A DNA stretch of 46,635 bases from Treponema sp. UBA1747. GTDB lineage: Bacteria > Spirochaetota > Spirochaetia > Treponematales > Treponemataceae. Shown here piece after piece: positions 39,006-46,635 of the stretch. A program made the position numbers and the translations under genes. Position 1 is the stretch's first letter, and every line of letters starts with the position of its first letter. The notes beneath the pieces are model-generated. The model was not told where the DNA came from and made no database searches. It saw only the letters and a program-made list of their open reading frames with translations. The stretch lies in assembly GCA_002315375.1 (NCBI GenBank), contig DCHR01000027.1, positions 1-46,635 of the forward strand. Direction: 5' to 3'.

Positions 39006-40835
39006 ATGGACAAGAATACAATTATTGCAATTGCCTTATCTACACTTGTAATTATTGGCTCAACTTTCATTATGCAGAAACGTAACCCGGGCAGATTTGC
39101 ACCAGCACAGGCTCCGGTAGAAACAGAAGCTGCTGAAAATGAAGTTACAGATCTGAATGAAACACCTGTTTCAGAACTTTCTTCAACAATGTTTGTTGAA
39201 AATGAAACTTCAGAAACTGTTGAAGAACAGACAATCACAATCAACACAAACAAAGCAGAAATCGTCCTTTCTAATAAGGGTGGTGATATCATCAGTTACA
39301 AACTGAAAGACTATCTGGACAAAGACACAAATGAAGGAGTTCAGATTTCTGACAGCATCAATGATAAAAACAGAACCTGTGCAGTTTCTTTCGGAAACTC
39401 AGACATGCCTGTTTCAAATGAACTGATGAATGTTGAAATGATTGATGATAAAACAATCCTTTTCAAAAAGAATGTAACAGTAAAAAAGAACGGCCAGCTT
39501 AAAACTTTCACATTCGGAAAAAAATATTCTTTCAAAGATGATGAAAATGTTTTCAAACTGGATCTTATGTTCCATGGAGATGAAGACTTGAGCTGGATGA
39601 ACTCTGACGGAGTTGCATACTCACTCAGAAGTGCTCCACAGATTGGACCTCATTTCAATGCAAAACAGAATCGTTACGAAAACCGTCAGATGATTTCTTA
39701 CAACGGTAAAAAAATGAAACGTCAGATTCTGGGACAGAATGATTTCAAACGCTGGAACAAACAGAATGATTTCATGTGGCTTTCAATTGCTGGAAAATAT
39801 TTCACAGAAATCATGATTCCAACAAATATCAGCACAATCAATGCAGGTTTCTATTCAACACTGATTGAAAAAGATAACTACGCAAATGCTCAGGCAATCA
39901 TGGAAAGAAAGACAATGTCTGGTACAGATATTGCAGATACATATTATATGTACTTTGGTCCTCGTGATGAAAAATCACTGGCCCGCTACAACGTAGCAAA
40001 GAAAGACAATGGTGATATGTCTAATGCCTGGGGAATCGGCGGATACCGTCTTACAGAAGTTCTGCAGTCCAGCGGATGGCTCAAATGGCTTGAAAGAGCT
40101 CTTCAGTTCTGTCTCGAATGGATTCAGAAAGTTGTTAAGAACTGGGGTGTTGCAATCATCGTTCTGACAATTCTTCTTAAAGCTGTAATGTTCCCTCTTT
40201 CAAAGAAACAGTCTATGGGTACTCTGGTAATGCAGGATATGCAGCCAAAGATTCAGGCTATTCAGGAAAAATATAAAAACGATCAGCAGAAACTTCAGGC
40301 TGAAACAGCAAAGATCTACAAAGAAGCCGGATACAGTCCATTGAGCGGATGTCTTCCAATGGTATTCCAGTTCCTGGTTCTTTTTGCAATGTACAACCTG
40401 TTCAACTATAAATTTGAATTCCGTGGTGCTATGTTTATTCCTCACTGGATTGAAGACCTTTCTTCTGGTGACAGCGTTTGGAATATGCCGTTTACAGTTC
40501 CTTTCCTTGGATGGGATCAGCTTCGTCTTCTCCCAATCATCTACACTGTAACTCAGCTGTTCTACGGAAAAATTACACAGTACGGTGGACAGGCTCAGAC
40601 ACAGCAGAATGGAATGAACATGAAGTTCATGATGTATGGTATGCCAATTATTTTCTTCTTCCTGTTCTACAATGCTCCATCAGGACTTCTGATTTACTGG
40701 ACAATTTCAAACCTGTTCCAGATGATTCAGCAGATTGTAATCAACAAGATGATGGCTGCAAAGAAAGCAGAAATGGCTGCCAAAAAAGCAGGACCAGTTC
40801 AGAAGACTCTGCCACCAAAAAACAAAAGAAAATAA
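39006..40835 (+). CDS. yidC: Membrane protein insertase YidC
   Basis: The 609-residue inner-membrane insertase places proteins with or without Sec. It has an N-terminal transmembrane segment (IIAIALSTLVIIGSTFI), a large periplasmic domain (about 60-360) and the conserved C-terminal helices from about 370: NWGVAIIVLTILLKAVMFPLSKKQ, then SGCLPMVFQFLVLFAMYNLF, and FFFLFYNAPSGLLIYWTISN. The conserved Arg of the hydrophilic groove is not visible in the expected helix: KAVMFPLSKK has Lys at the usual Arg-containing stretch. Length is usual for a Gram-negative type. Confidence 0.95.
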   Translation: MDKNTIIAIALSTLVIIGSTFIMQKRNPGRFAPAQAPVETEAAENEVTDLNETPVSELSSTMFVENETSETVEEQTITINTNKAEIVLSNKGGDIISYKLKDYLDKDTNEGVQISDSINDKNRTCAVSFGNSDMPVSNELMNVEMIDDKTILFKKNVTVKKNGQLKTFTFGKKYSFKDDENVFKLDLMFHGDEDLSWMNSDGVAYSLRSAPQIGPHFNAKQNRYENRQMISYNGKKMKRQILGQNDFKRWNKQNDFMWLSIAGKYFTEIMIPTNISTINAGFYSTLIEKDNYANAQAIMERKTMSGTDIADTYYMYFGPRDEKSLARYNVAKKDNGDMSNAWGIGGYRLTEVLQSSGWLKWLERALQFCLEWIQKVVKNWGVAIIVLTILLKAVMFPLSKKQSMGTLVMQDMQPKIQAIQEKYKNDQQKLQAETAKIYKEAGYSPLSGCLPMVFQFLVLFAMYNLFNYKFEFRGAMFIPHWIEDLSSGDSVWNMPFTVPFLGWDQLRLLPIIYTVTQLFYGKITQYGGQAQTQQNGMNMKFMMYGMPIIFFFLFYNAPSGLLIYWTISNLFQMIQQIVINKMMAAKKAEMAAKKAGPVQKTLPPKNKRK

Positions 40836-40875
40836 TTAATTTGAAATTTTTTTTATAAATATAGAGGTAATCAAA

Positions 40876-41577
40876 ATGACTTACGAGTTTGAAGCAAAAA
40901 CAGAAAAAGAAGCTATTGAAATGGCTGTAAATGAGCTTAGACTTGAACGTGACCAGTTTGATGTTGAAATTCTTGAAACACAGAAAAAATCGATTTTCAA
41001 CAAAGGTTATGTGAAGATTCGTGTTCATACATTAAGCGAAGTTCCAACAGCAAATAAATCTGAAGAAGACCGCGATTACGACGAAAGACCACGTGTAAAA
41101 ATTGATCCTGTTCCACAGGGTGAATTCGAAGAAAAGCTTGTTACTTTCGTAAAAGAAATGGTTGAAAAGATGGGTTACGATGTAAACGTGGAAATCACTT
41201 ATCGTGAAGACAAAAAAATCGGAATCAGAATGGATTCTTCTTTCTCTTCAATTCTTATCGGACGCAAAGGAAAGAACCTGGATGCTCTCCAGCTTCTGGC
41301 AAACATTTACGCCGGTCGTCTTGGACATGAAGAAATCCGCGTAATTCTCGATACAGAAAATTATCGCCTTCGTCGTGAAGAAACACTTGTTCGTCTGGCT
41401 TACAACACAGCTGACAAAGTTCGTTCTTCACACAACAGCATTCTTCTTGAACCAATGAATCCGTTTGAACGCAGACTTATCCACACAACACTTAATGATA
41501 TTCCTGATGTTGAAACAAAAAGCGAAGGAGACGGTTTATATAAACAGGTAAGAGTTTTATATAAAGGAATTCGCTAA
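40876..41577 (+). CDS. jag: RNA-binding protein Jag/KhpB (SpoIIIJ-associated)
   Basis: The 233-residue protein has a Jag-N domain (TYEFEAKTEKEAIEMAVNELRL), a KH-II domain around 125-165 with the GRKGKNLDALQLLANI loop, and a C-terminal R3H domain (RLRREETLVRLAYNTADKV, then MNPFERRLIHTTLNDIPDV). KhpB binds RNA with KhpA and affects cell shape and division in other bacteria. AGAGG is upstream. Its stop overlaps the next ATG by one base. Confidence 0.93.
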   Translation: MTYEFEAKTEKEAIEMAVNELRLERDQFDVEILETQKKSIFNKGYVKIRVHTLSEVPTANKSEEDRDYDERPRVKIDPVPQGEFEEKLVTFVKEMVEKMGYDVNVEITYREDKKIGIRMDSSFSSILIGRKGKNLDALQLLANIYAGRLGHEEIRVILDTENYRLRREETLVRLAYNTADKVRSSHNSILLEPMNPFERRLIHTTLNDIPDVETKSEGDGLYKQVRVLYKGIR

Positions 41578-42368
41578 TGAAAAAAATTAAAAAGATTCTG
41601 CTGGCCGCTCTGGTAATTCAGTTTGGCTGCAGTCTTTTTGCTCAGACTAATCTGAAGGATATTATTCCTTCGGAGATTTATGAGCAGGTTATTTCTGAGG
41701 GAGCTTACAAACAGTTCAATCAGGATAACGATAACGATTATCATGTTCTGCCAGATTGTGAATATTCGGATTTAATCAGATCAAACCGGGTTCCCTCTGA
41801 CGGAACGAAAATGATTGCTGAACAGGTTTACGTGGTAAAAAAAGCTGATCTTAAAAAAACAAGATCATATGAAAACGGAGAACCTGACATCAAAGATGCG
41901 GCAGAAGTTTTTACCAGTCTTTCAAAAATGAAGGACGTAGTGTATTACTCAAATACGCGTCGTAAAGATATGCTTCTTTACAAAATTGTTTCTTATATCG
42001 AAAGCCTGGAAAATCCGGTAGAAAAAAAAGATTTGAAACTGAGAGAAGCAGACGGTGTAACAGATTATTTTCAGATGCATGACGCTTCTTTCGGACTAAA
42101 TCATTTTTCCGTGAAGTATCATCAGAATGATAATACTTTATACGTTAATGTTATGAACCTGGATGATATGGGTTTTGCAGGCGTTAAAGGTGTAAGGGCA
42201 AAGGATCTGATAATTAATTATCTTATTATTGATTGTGGGGACAACTTTGTTTTGTATCTGGGTACAGATATTAAAGTAATGAAGGTTCCGGGAATGAAGA
42301 CCAAAATAACCAAGTCTTATAATGCCCGTCTGACTGCAATTTATAATTGGTTCAAATTACAATTCTAA
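41577..42368 (+). CDS. Exported protein of unknown function (DUF6675-like)
   Basis: The 263-residue protein has a signal peptide (MKKIKKILLAALVIQFGCSLFAQ; the Cys is probably not a lipobox because of the FAQ cleavage site beyond it). The mature region has LKDIIPSEIYEQVISEGAYKQFN, LKKTRSYENGEPDIKDAAEVFTSLSKMKDVVYYSNTRRK and a beta-rich end. I think it belongs to a family conserved in treponemes (DUF6675), but I recall this only from pattern. It begins on the jag stop codon (TAATG), so it is translationally coupled to jag. Confidence 0.6.
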   Translation: MKKIKKILLAALVIQFGCSLFAQTNLKDIIPSEIYEQVISEGAYKQFNQDNDNDYHVLPDCEYSDLIRSNRVPSDGTKMIAEQVYVVKKADLKKTRSYENGEPDIKDAAEVFTSLSKMKDVVYYSNTRRKDMLLYKIVSYIESLENPVEKKDLKLREADGVTDYFQMHDASFGLNHFSVKYHQNDNTLYVNVMNLDDMGFAGVKGVRAKDLIINYLIIDCGDNFVLYLGTDIKVMKVPGMKTKITKSYNARLTAIYNWFKLQF

Positions 42369-42387
42369 TTTGGGCACAGGAGATATT

Positions 42388-43440
42388 ATGAATATTAAAA
42401 AAATTTTAACAGGTGCATTAATGGCACTGGTAATTTTATCTAGCGGCAGTTGTGCAGGCAAAAAATCGCCGGCAAAAAAAGCTGCAGGGAGTAATGGAAT
42501 GGACGCACTGAAAGGAAAAGAAGGCGTTTTTGCTGTAATGGAAACAGAAAAGGGAACTATGGTTCTTGAACTTTTTTACAAGGACACTCCTCTTACTGTA
42601 ATCAACTTTGTAGGTCTTGCAGAAGGAACTCTGGATGCCGCTAAAGGTCAGCCATTTTACAATGGTCTGAAATTTCACCGTGTAATCAAAGATTTCATGA
42701 TTCAGGGTGGAGATCCAAAAGGTAACGGAACAGGTGGCCCTGGTTACAAGTTCCCTGATGAATGGTGTGATAAATATTCATTCGATGGTCCAGGATACCT
42801 TGCTATGGCAAACTCTGGTGCCAACACAAACGGAAGCCAGTTCTTTATTACACATGTTCCAACAAGCTGGCTCAATGGAAAACACACAATCTTCGGAAAA
42901 ATTCTTGAAGGACAGGATGTTGTTGATTCTGTAGAACAGGGTGACACTATTATGGATCTTAAGATTGTTCGTCAGGGAAAAGATGCTGAAAAATTCACAG
43001 CAACACAGAAAGACTTTGACCAGGCTGTTTATGATGCTGCAAAACGTGCTCAGGAAGCAAAAGAAAAGGCAATGGCAAAAGTAACTGAAGGCTGTAAAAA
43101 ATCACCTGAAGGAATTTTCTACAAGGTTCTTGAAAAAGGAAACGGAAAGAAAGTTGGTCAGGGAAAAAATGTAACTGTTGGTTACAAAGGTTACCTTGTT
43201 GACGGACAGATTTTCGACGCTTCACAGGAATTCCACCCACAGGGACACGAACCACTTGAATTCAAAACAGCAGGCGGACAGATGATTCCTGGATTTGATA
43301 TTATGGTTCAGGACATGGAATACGGTGAAACTCGTACAATTATTCTTCCACCTGAAATGGCTTACGGAGACTATGGTGTTCCACAGGCAGGTATTCCTGG
43401 TGGAGCATACATCTGCTTCGATGTAAAAGTAATCAAATAA
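42388..43440 (+). CDS. Dual-family immunophilin lipoprotein: cyclophilin + FKBP peptidyl-prolyl isomerase
   Basis: The 350-residue protein begins with a lipoprotein-like signal (MNIKKILTGALMALVILSSGSC) and carries two unrelated prolyl-isomerase domains. The cyclophilin domain, about 40-195, shows FHRVIKDFMIQGGDP, LAMANSGANTNGSQFFITH and SWLNGKHTIFGKIL, so the catalytic Arg and the Phe/Trp/His set are present. A linker rich in Lys and Ala (about 196-235) leads to the FKBP domain, about 240-350, with TVGYKGYLVDGQIFDAS, GGQMIPGFDIMV and LPPEMAYGDYG. Such cyclophilin-FKBP fusions are known from Treponema denticola. A TTG frame starts at 42370, but AGGAG fits the ATG at 42388. It should assist folding in the periplasm. 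Confidence 0.88.
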   Translation: MNIKKILTGALMALVILSSGSCAGKKSPAKKAAGSNGMDALKGKEGVFAVMETEKGTMVLELFYKDTPLTVINFVGLAEGTLDAAKGQPFYNGLKFHRVIKDFMIQGGDPKGNGTGGPGYKFPDEWCDKYSFDGPGYLAMANSGANTNGSQFFITHVPTSWLNGKHTIFGKILEGQDVVDSVEQGDTIMDLKIVRQGKDAEKFTATQKDFDQAVYDAAKRAQEAKEKAMAKVTEGCKKSPEGIFYKVLEKGNGKKVGQGKNVTVGYKGYLVDGQIFDASQEFHPQGHEPLEFKTAGGQMIPGFDIMVQDMEYGETRTIILPPEMAYGDYGVPQAGIPGGAYICFDVKVIK

Positions 43441-43472
43441 TTTTGACGATAAATTAGGGAAAGGAAATAAAA

Positions 43473-43970
43473 ATGGCAGATAAAGAATTATGTCCTTGTG
43501 GTTCAGGAAAAGCTTACGGCGAATGCTGTGAACCAATCATTAAAGGAACAGTAAAAGCTCCAACAGCAGAAGCATGTATGAGAGCCCGTTATACTTCATA
43601 CGTAAAACATGAAATTGATTACATCATCAGTTCTTGTGAAGAAGGTGAAGGAATTGCTGAAATTGACAGACAGGCAACAGAAGACTGGAGCCGTCAGTCA
43701 CAGTGGAACGGACTTAAAATTATCCGTACAGAAAAAGGTACAGAAGCAGATGATGAAGGTATCGTAGAATTCACAGCTGATTACACTCTGCATCAGATGC
43801 ATGATGTTCACCACGAAGTTTCTGGATTCAAAAAAATCGAAGGTGAATGGAAATACGTTGCAGGAAACGTTATTCCAACAACAGTAGTTCGCGAAGGTGC
43901 AAAAGTTGGTCGTAACGATCCTTGTCCTTGTGGATCTGGAAAGAAATACAAGAAATGCTGCGGTAAATAA
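43473..43970 (+). CDS. ychJ: YchJ-family protein with two SEC-C zinc motifs
   Basis: The 165-residue protein has a SEC-C motif at each end: CPCGSGKAYGECCEP near residue 7 and NDPCPCGSGKKYKKCCGK at the C-terminus. Both can bind zinc through Cys residues. Between them lies the YchJ/NTF2-like middle domain with AEACMRARYTSYVKHEIDYI, WNGLKIIRTEKG and VEFTADYTLHQMHDVHHEVSGFKKIEGEWKYVAG. The function is unknown. AAAGGA precedes the ATG, 32 bp after the immunophilin gene, and a terminator follows, so both may share a transcript. Confidence 0.85.
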   Translation: MADKELCPCGSGKAYGECCEPIIKGTVKAPTAEACMRARYTSYVKHEIDYIISSCEEGEGIAEIDRQATEDWSRQSQWNGLKIIRTEKGTEADDEGIVEFTADYTLHQMHDVHHEVSGFKKIEGEWKYVAGNVIPTTVVREGAKVGRNDPCPCGSGKKYKKCCGK

Positions 43971-43989
43971 TTCTGATTTTTGAGCAGTT

Positions 43990-44030
43990 AAAATCCCGGT
44001 TACTTGATAAAAAGTGCCGGGATTTTTTTT
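43990..44030 (+). terminator. Terminator after the ychJ-type gene
   Basis: AAAATCCCGG (43990-43999) pairs with CCGGGATTTT (44017-44026) followed by more T. Confidence 0.8.
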
Positions 44031-44086
44031 GGGGTGACGAGAAAGGGAGACAGTCTCTGTAACCAGGGAAAATGCGGAAAAGCAAT

Positions 44087-44114
44087 TTGACATTATTTAA
44101 AAAAATGTCATAAT
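44087..44114 (+). promoter_or_regulatory. Promoter of rlmB with a built-in inverted repeat
   Basis: TTGACA (44087-44092), 16 bp, CATAAT (44109-44114). The inverted repeat TGACATT (44088-44094) with AATGTCA (44104-44110) covers both hexamers, a good repressor-site layout. Confidence 0.6.
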
Positions 44115-44132
44115 AGAACAAACAGGTAAATT

Positions 44133-44906
44133 ATGAAAGTAGTAACAGGTTTTCATGCCATTGAAGAAAAAATTCTTGCTTTGGCTAAGTCAAAAGCAAA
44201 TCCAAAAGATTTCGAAATTTTTTACAGCAAAGCAGGACCACGCGTAAAAAAAATTATTGAAGAAGCAAAAAAGAATGGAGTTGCTGTATCACAGTGTGAT
44301 GATAAAACTCTTAATTCGAAAGTTGCTGAACTGGATGAAACACTTCAGGATCATCGTGGAATTGTGCTTGAATTGAAAGGCGAATCTGGAAAACAGAAGA
44401 ACCTTGTTGATTTTGATGAATGGCTTAAAGTGAATGCGTCTGAAGAAAAATCTACTGTTGTAATTCTGGACCGTGTAACAGATCCTCATAACGTGGGTGC
44501 AATTATCCGAAGCTGTGATCAGTTCGGTGCAGGTCTGGTTGTTCTTCCTGAAAATAATTCCAGTACAGATATTGGAAGCGAAGTAATTTCGCGCAGTTCT
44601 GCCGGCGCTTCAGCCTGGGTTCCGGTTACTATTGTGAACAATCTGGTTCGTGTTGTAGAAAAACTTAAAGAAGCAGGGTACTGGGTTTATGGTGCGGATG
44701 CAGGTGGAGTTAATCTGACACGCATAGAATTTCCTGCCAAGACTGTTCTGATTATGGGCAGCGAAGGTTCGGGAATGGCACGCTTACTTGAAGAAAAATG
44801 TGATACAATTGTATCTATACCAACATGCGGAAAAATTGACAGTCTTAATGTTTCAGTTGCCGCTGGGGTTCTTTTATATTCAATCTATGCAGGAGGTAAT
44901 AAATAA
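44133..44906 (+). CDS. rlmB: SpoU-family RNA 2'-O-methyltransferase, RlmB-like
   Basis: The 257-residue SPOUT enzyme transfers methyl from S-adenosylmethionine to ribose 2'-O in RNA. The N-terminal substrate-binding domain (1 to about 95) starts VVTGFHAIEEKI. The knot domain contains LDRVTDPHNVGAIIRSCDQFG (catalytic Asn/Arg), VLIMGSEGSGMARLLEEKCD and IPTCGKIDSLNVSVAAGVLLY, the three SpoU motifs. 23S rRNA G2251 methylation is the usual role of RlmB, but another rRNA or tRNA target is possible. Its stop overlaps the next ATG by one base. Confidence 0.88.
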   Translation: MKVVTGFHAIEEKILALAKSKANPKDFEIFYSKAGPRVKKIIEEAKKNGVAVSQCDDKTLNSKVAELDETLQDHRGIVLELKGESGKQKNLVDFDEWLKVNASEEKSTVVILDRVTDPHNVGAIIRSCDQFGAGLVVLPENNSSTDIGSEVISRSSAGASAWVPVTIVNNLVRVVEKLKEAGYWVYGADAGGVNLTRIEFPAKTVLIMGSEGSGMARLLEEKCDTIVSIPTCGKIDSLNVSVAAGVLLYSIYAGGNK

Positions 44907-45814
44907 TGTCACATCAGGATGAAGTTGCTGCAAAGGCAGTAAGAAAATCGACATTAGCATCACTTAAAGTAAAAAAACAGGCACGCCTTAGAAAATTAAA
45001 GGACGACTATGAAGCAGAAGTTCGCAAGGTAAATATTGAATATGCAAAAGAACCTGAAAGACTTAAGGCAAAGTATGCCGCTGATGAATATGCAAAAACA
45101 GAAAGAGCAAAACGTCGTGCTGCAAAGAGAGTAGCCAACGAACAGAAAGCTATAGATATGGTTAATTCTCTCAGACCATATTCTCTGGCTGAAGACATTG
45201 CTTCTGCAATTATCCAGGGACTTGGTGCTGCAATGGCAGTTGTTGTTCTGGTACTTTTTGAAGCAATCGTAGTTGAATCACTTACAGATTATAAAAATCT
45301 TTCAATTGTTATTTATACTATTCTGGGTTCAACAACAATTTCTATGTACATCTTTTCTGTATTGAGTCACTCATTAAGAAACTACATAGCAAAAGAAGTT
45401 TTCAAGAGACTTTCTCATTGTTTTTCTTTCGTAATGATTGGAATGGCTTACACCGCATATACACTTACAAAAATCCAGGGAGTATTCGGATGGATTCTTT
45501 TTGGTTTTGTTGTAGGTGTTGCTCTGGTAGGTTGTGTTCTTTATGCAGTTTTCGGAACAAGATTTGAAAAAGGAATTATTCCTTTCTATGTTATTTCAGG
45601 ATGGGCAGGTCTTGTTGCAGCAAAAGTTCTTTATTCAGTTTTGTCTGCTGACAGCTTCAGAACTCTGGTAATTGCCGGAGTACTTTATGTAATTGCTTTG
45701 ATCTTCTACTCGCTTAGAAAAATCAAGTGGATGCATTTTATCGGAAACTGTGTGATGCTGATTGGAAGTATCTGTTTGTTTATGTCCATTATTTTCAGTG
45801 TAGTTAATCTGTAA
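44906..45814 (+). CDS. HlyIII/PAQR-like membrane protein with N-terminal coiled coil
   Basis: The 302-residue protein has a cytoplasmic Lys/Ala/Glu/Arg-rich helix (1 to about 85) likely forming a coiled coil. Then follows a domain of about seven transmembrane segments. The lead RPYSLAEDIASAIIQGLGAA and the FSVLSHSL and FKRLSHCFSF segments match hemolysin III/PAQR proteins (STLYH and RxDH motifs) with changes. The last-helix HxxxH zinc pair is HFIGN here, so one of three expected metal His (at 281) is Asn; the other His are 155 and 277. It overlaps rlmB by 1 bp. Function unknown; it may have lost hydrolase activity. Confidence 0.65.
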   Translation: MSHQDEVAAKAVRKSTLASLKVKKQARLRKLKDDYEAEVRKVNIEYAKEPERLKAKYAADEYAKTERAKRRAAKRVANEQKAIDMVNSLRPYSLAEDIASAIIQGLGAAMAVVVLVLFEAIVVESLTDYKNLSIVIYTILGSTTISMYIFSVLSHSLRNYIAKEVFKRLSHCFSFVMIGMAYTAYTLTKIQGVFGWILFGFVVGVALVGCVLYAVFGTRFEKGIIPFYVISGWAGLVAAKVLYSVLSADSFRTLVIAGVLYVIALIFYSLRKIKWMHFIGNCVMLIGSICLFMSIIFSVVNL

Positions 45815-45841
45815 ACTGATTTTTGAAACTTAAATCAAATC

Positions 45842-46483
45842 CTACAGTCCCGAAGAGTAAAACAAAGAAGTACCTTTTGCGAGGGTAAGCAGCTTTGTAA
45901 GTGGAACTTCAAACTGCTGTTTCTCTCCGGCGGCAGAAATACAGGTAAGACTGATATTGGAAGTGCCGATTTCTTTGATTGCTCCTTCACCGTAAAACGA
46001 ACCTATTGTTTCGAGGTATTCTTCATCGGTCATTTCTTCGTCATTGAAAACCGGTGCAATCAGAAGGTCCAGAACATTTACAATTTCGGCGTCTGCTGAT
46101 TTATAAAAATTCATAAGGATTTCGGGAGAAACGCGGACAACTACGTGGTTTTTTGATTCCAGAAGAAGTCCTGAAGTGAATAAAAAGGTGTTTTTTGGGG
46201 CAATAAAGCTGGTTTTTAAAGCCACGTCGCTGGGAGCCTGTACAGCGACGTTTTTGAAGCCGTCAGTATAGAAACTCTGTTTTATGCCGGAAACATCAAA
46301 TAAAGGGCCATTTTCGCCCTCTGAGAAGGTTTTTAACATGCTCTGAAAGAATTCACCGCATTCACCGTTAAATGAAACCTCTACAGAACCGTCTTTTTGG
46401 GCAGTAAGCACGATTTCTGATTTGCAGGAAACCAGTGCCATAAGGGAGAAACCTGCAAGAATTGCAGTAAGTATTTTTTTCAT
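45842..46483 (-). CDS. Lipoprotein of unknown function
   Basis: The 213-residue protein has a lipoprotein signal with lipobox ALVSC (Cys20). The mature chain begins KSEIVLTAQKDGSVEVSFNGECGEFFQSML and holds several beta strands plus an acidic stretch (FNDEEMTDEEYLETI); no family is recognised. AAGGA precedes the ATG. It lies 11 bp after the mraY stop, so it is likely read from the mur/mra transcript. No terminator is evident at its end. Confidence 0.6.
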   Translation of the reverse strand: MKKILTAILAGFSLMALVSCKSEIVLTAQKDGSVEVSFNGECGEFFQSMLKTFSEGENGPLFDVSGIKQSFYTDGFKNVAVQAPSDVALKTSFIAPKNTFLFTSGLLLESKNHVVVRVSPEILMNFYKSADAEIVNVLDLLIAPVFNDEEMTDEEYLETIGSFYGEGAIKEIGTSNISLTCISAAGEKQQFEVPLTKLLTLAKGTSLFYSSGL

Positions 46484-46494
46484 TTTGATAATCC

Positions 46495-46635
46495 TTATCG
46501 GATTTTTAAGAATATTCCGATCAAAACTGTTGTAATCAGAATCTGCATCATTACAAATTTCAAAAGTACCTGGGTTGGAGACCAGCCTTTGTTGTTTCTC
46601 ATGTGATCATGCAGAGGGAATGTGATTTTGCTGAA
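46495..46635 (-). CDS. mraY: Phospho-N-acetylmuramoyl-pentapeptide transferase, C-terminal fragment
   Basis: An open minus-strand frame enters from the right edge and stops at 46495; 46 residues are visible. They read PLHDHMRNNKGWSPTQVLL followed by a final hydrophobic helix and a closing LKIR. This matches the end of MraY (PLHHHFE.KGW.E..VV.RFW, then a helix and ...LKIR), with the conserved His motif as HDH. MraY makes lipid I in peptidoglycan synthesis. The rest of the gene, and probably other mur genes, lie to the right. Confidence 0.8.
   Translation of the reverse strand, partial: FSKITFPLHDHMRNNKGWSPTQVLLKFVMMQILITTVLIGIFLKIR

Noticed and set aside
1..46635. Insertion sequences, prophage or integrated elements
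   Set aside because: No transposase, integrase or terminal inverted repeat with target duplication is seen; gene order around dnaA is conserved and uninterrupted.

Overview
This window looks like the chromosomal replication-origin region of a host- or gut-associated spirochaete, most likely Treponema or a close relative. That assignment is an inference from gene content and style, not from a database match. The clues are a moderately AT-rich genome with many short-leader lipoprotein genes; the order gyrA-gyrB-dnaA-dnaN-recF-DUF721(dciA)-rpmH-rnpA-yidD-yidC-jag; a cyclophilin-FKBP fusion of the kind reported from Treponema denticola; PilZ/EAL c-di-GMP genes; and alanine at the GyrA Ser83 position.

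Layout. 1-5.9 kb: 3' part of an NADPH glutamate synthase small-subunit-type gene, an outer-membrane barrel protein, an unaccompanied sugar-type solute-binding protein, an esterase and a UPF0210 protein. 6.1-13.9 kb: tRNA-Val(UAC), glpK, a lipoprotein, a GH5 glycanase, a membrane EAL protein, an exported EEP-family hydrolase and ychF. 14.1-21.9 kb: a PilZ + TPR pair, DUF192 protein, a two-CNB-domain regulator, murB, cysS and a lipoprotein. 22-25.1 kb: an exbB-exbD-tonB operon, a strongly G-depleted intergenic tract and a second lipoprotein. 25.3-27.6 kb: an EIIC without partners, an AlkD-like gene, a 27-codon ORF and a DUF3783 gene. 27.7-28.5 kb: a gene-free block with about 15 parS-like 16-mers, interleaved at its right end with DnaA boxes. 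28.7-33.3 kb: gyrA and gyrB, leftward. 33.4-45.8 kb: dnaA and a rightward run of replication, RNA-processing, membrane-insertion and folding genes. The window closes with a lipoprotein gene and the 3' end of mraY on the minus strand.

How it works together. oriC is best placed between dnaA and dnaN (about 34921-35097). It has seven DnaA-box-like 9-mers, then a short GC cluster, six TTA triplets resembling DnaA-trios and an AT-only stretch. Genes flanking the origin are mostly co-oriented with the inferred forks. The parS-like array about 6 kb to the left would be the ParB loading centre (centromere). parA and parB themselves are not in the window.

Most interesting points: (1) the dense parS-like array with varied spacers and a second DnaA-box cluster inside it, plus parS-like sites inside dnaA and the AlkD-like gene; (2) at least seven genes whose ATG lies only 6-8 nt after a TATAAT-like hexamer with no usable Shine-Dalgarno sequence, suggesting leaderless mRNAs that include dnaA, murB, glpK and the PilZ gene; (3) a roughly 185-bp almost G-free strand downstream of tonB; (4) a small ORF fitted exactly between two coupled genes; (5) a PAQR/HlyIII-like protein with a degenerate metal site.
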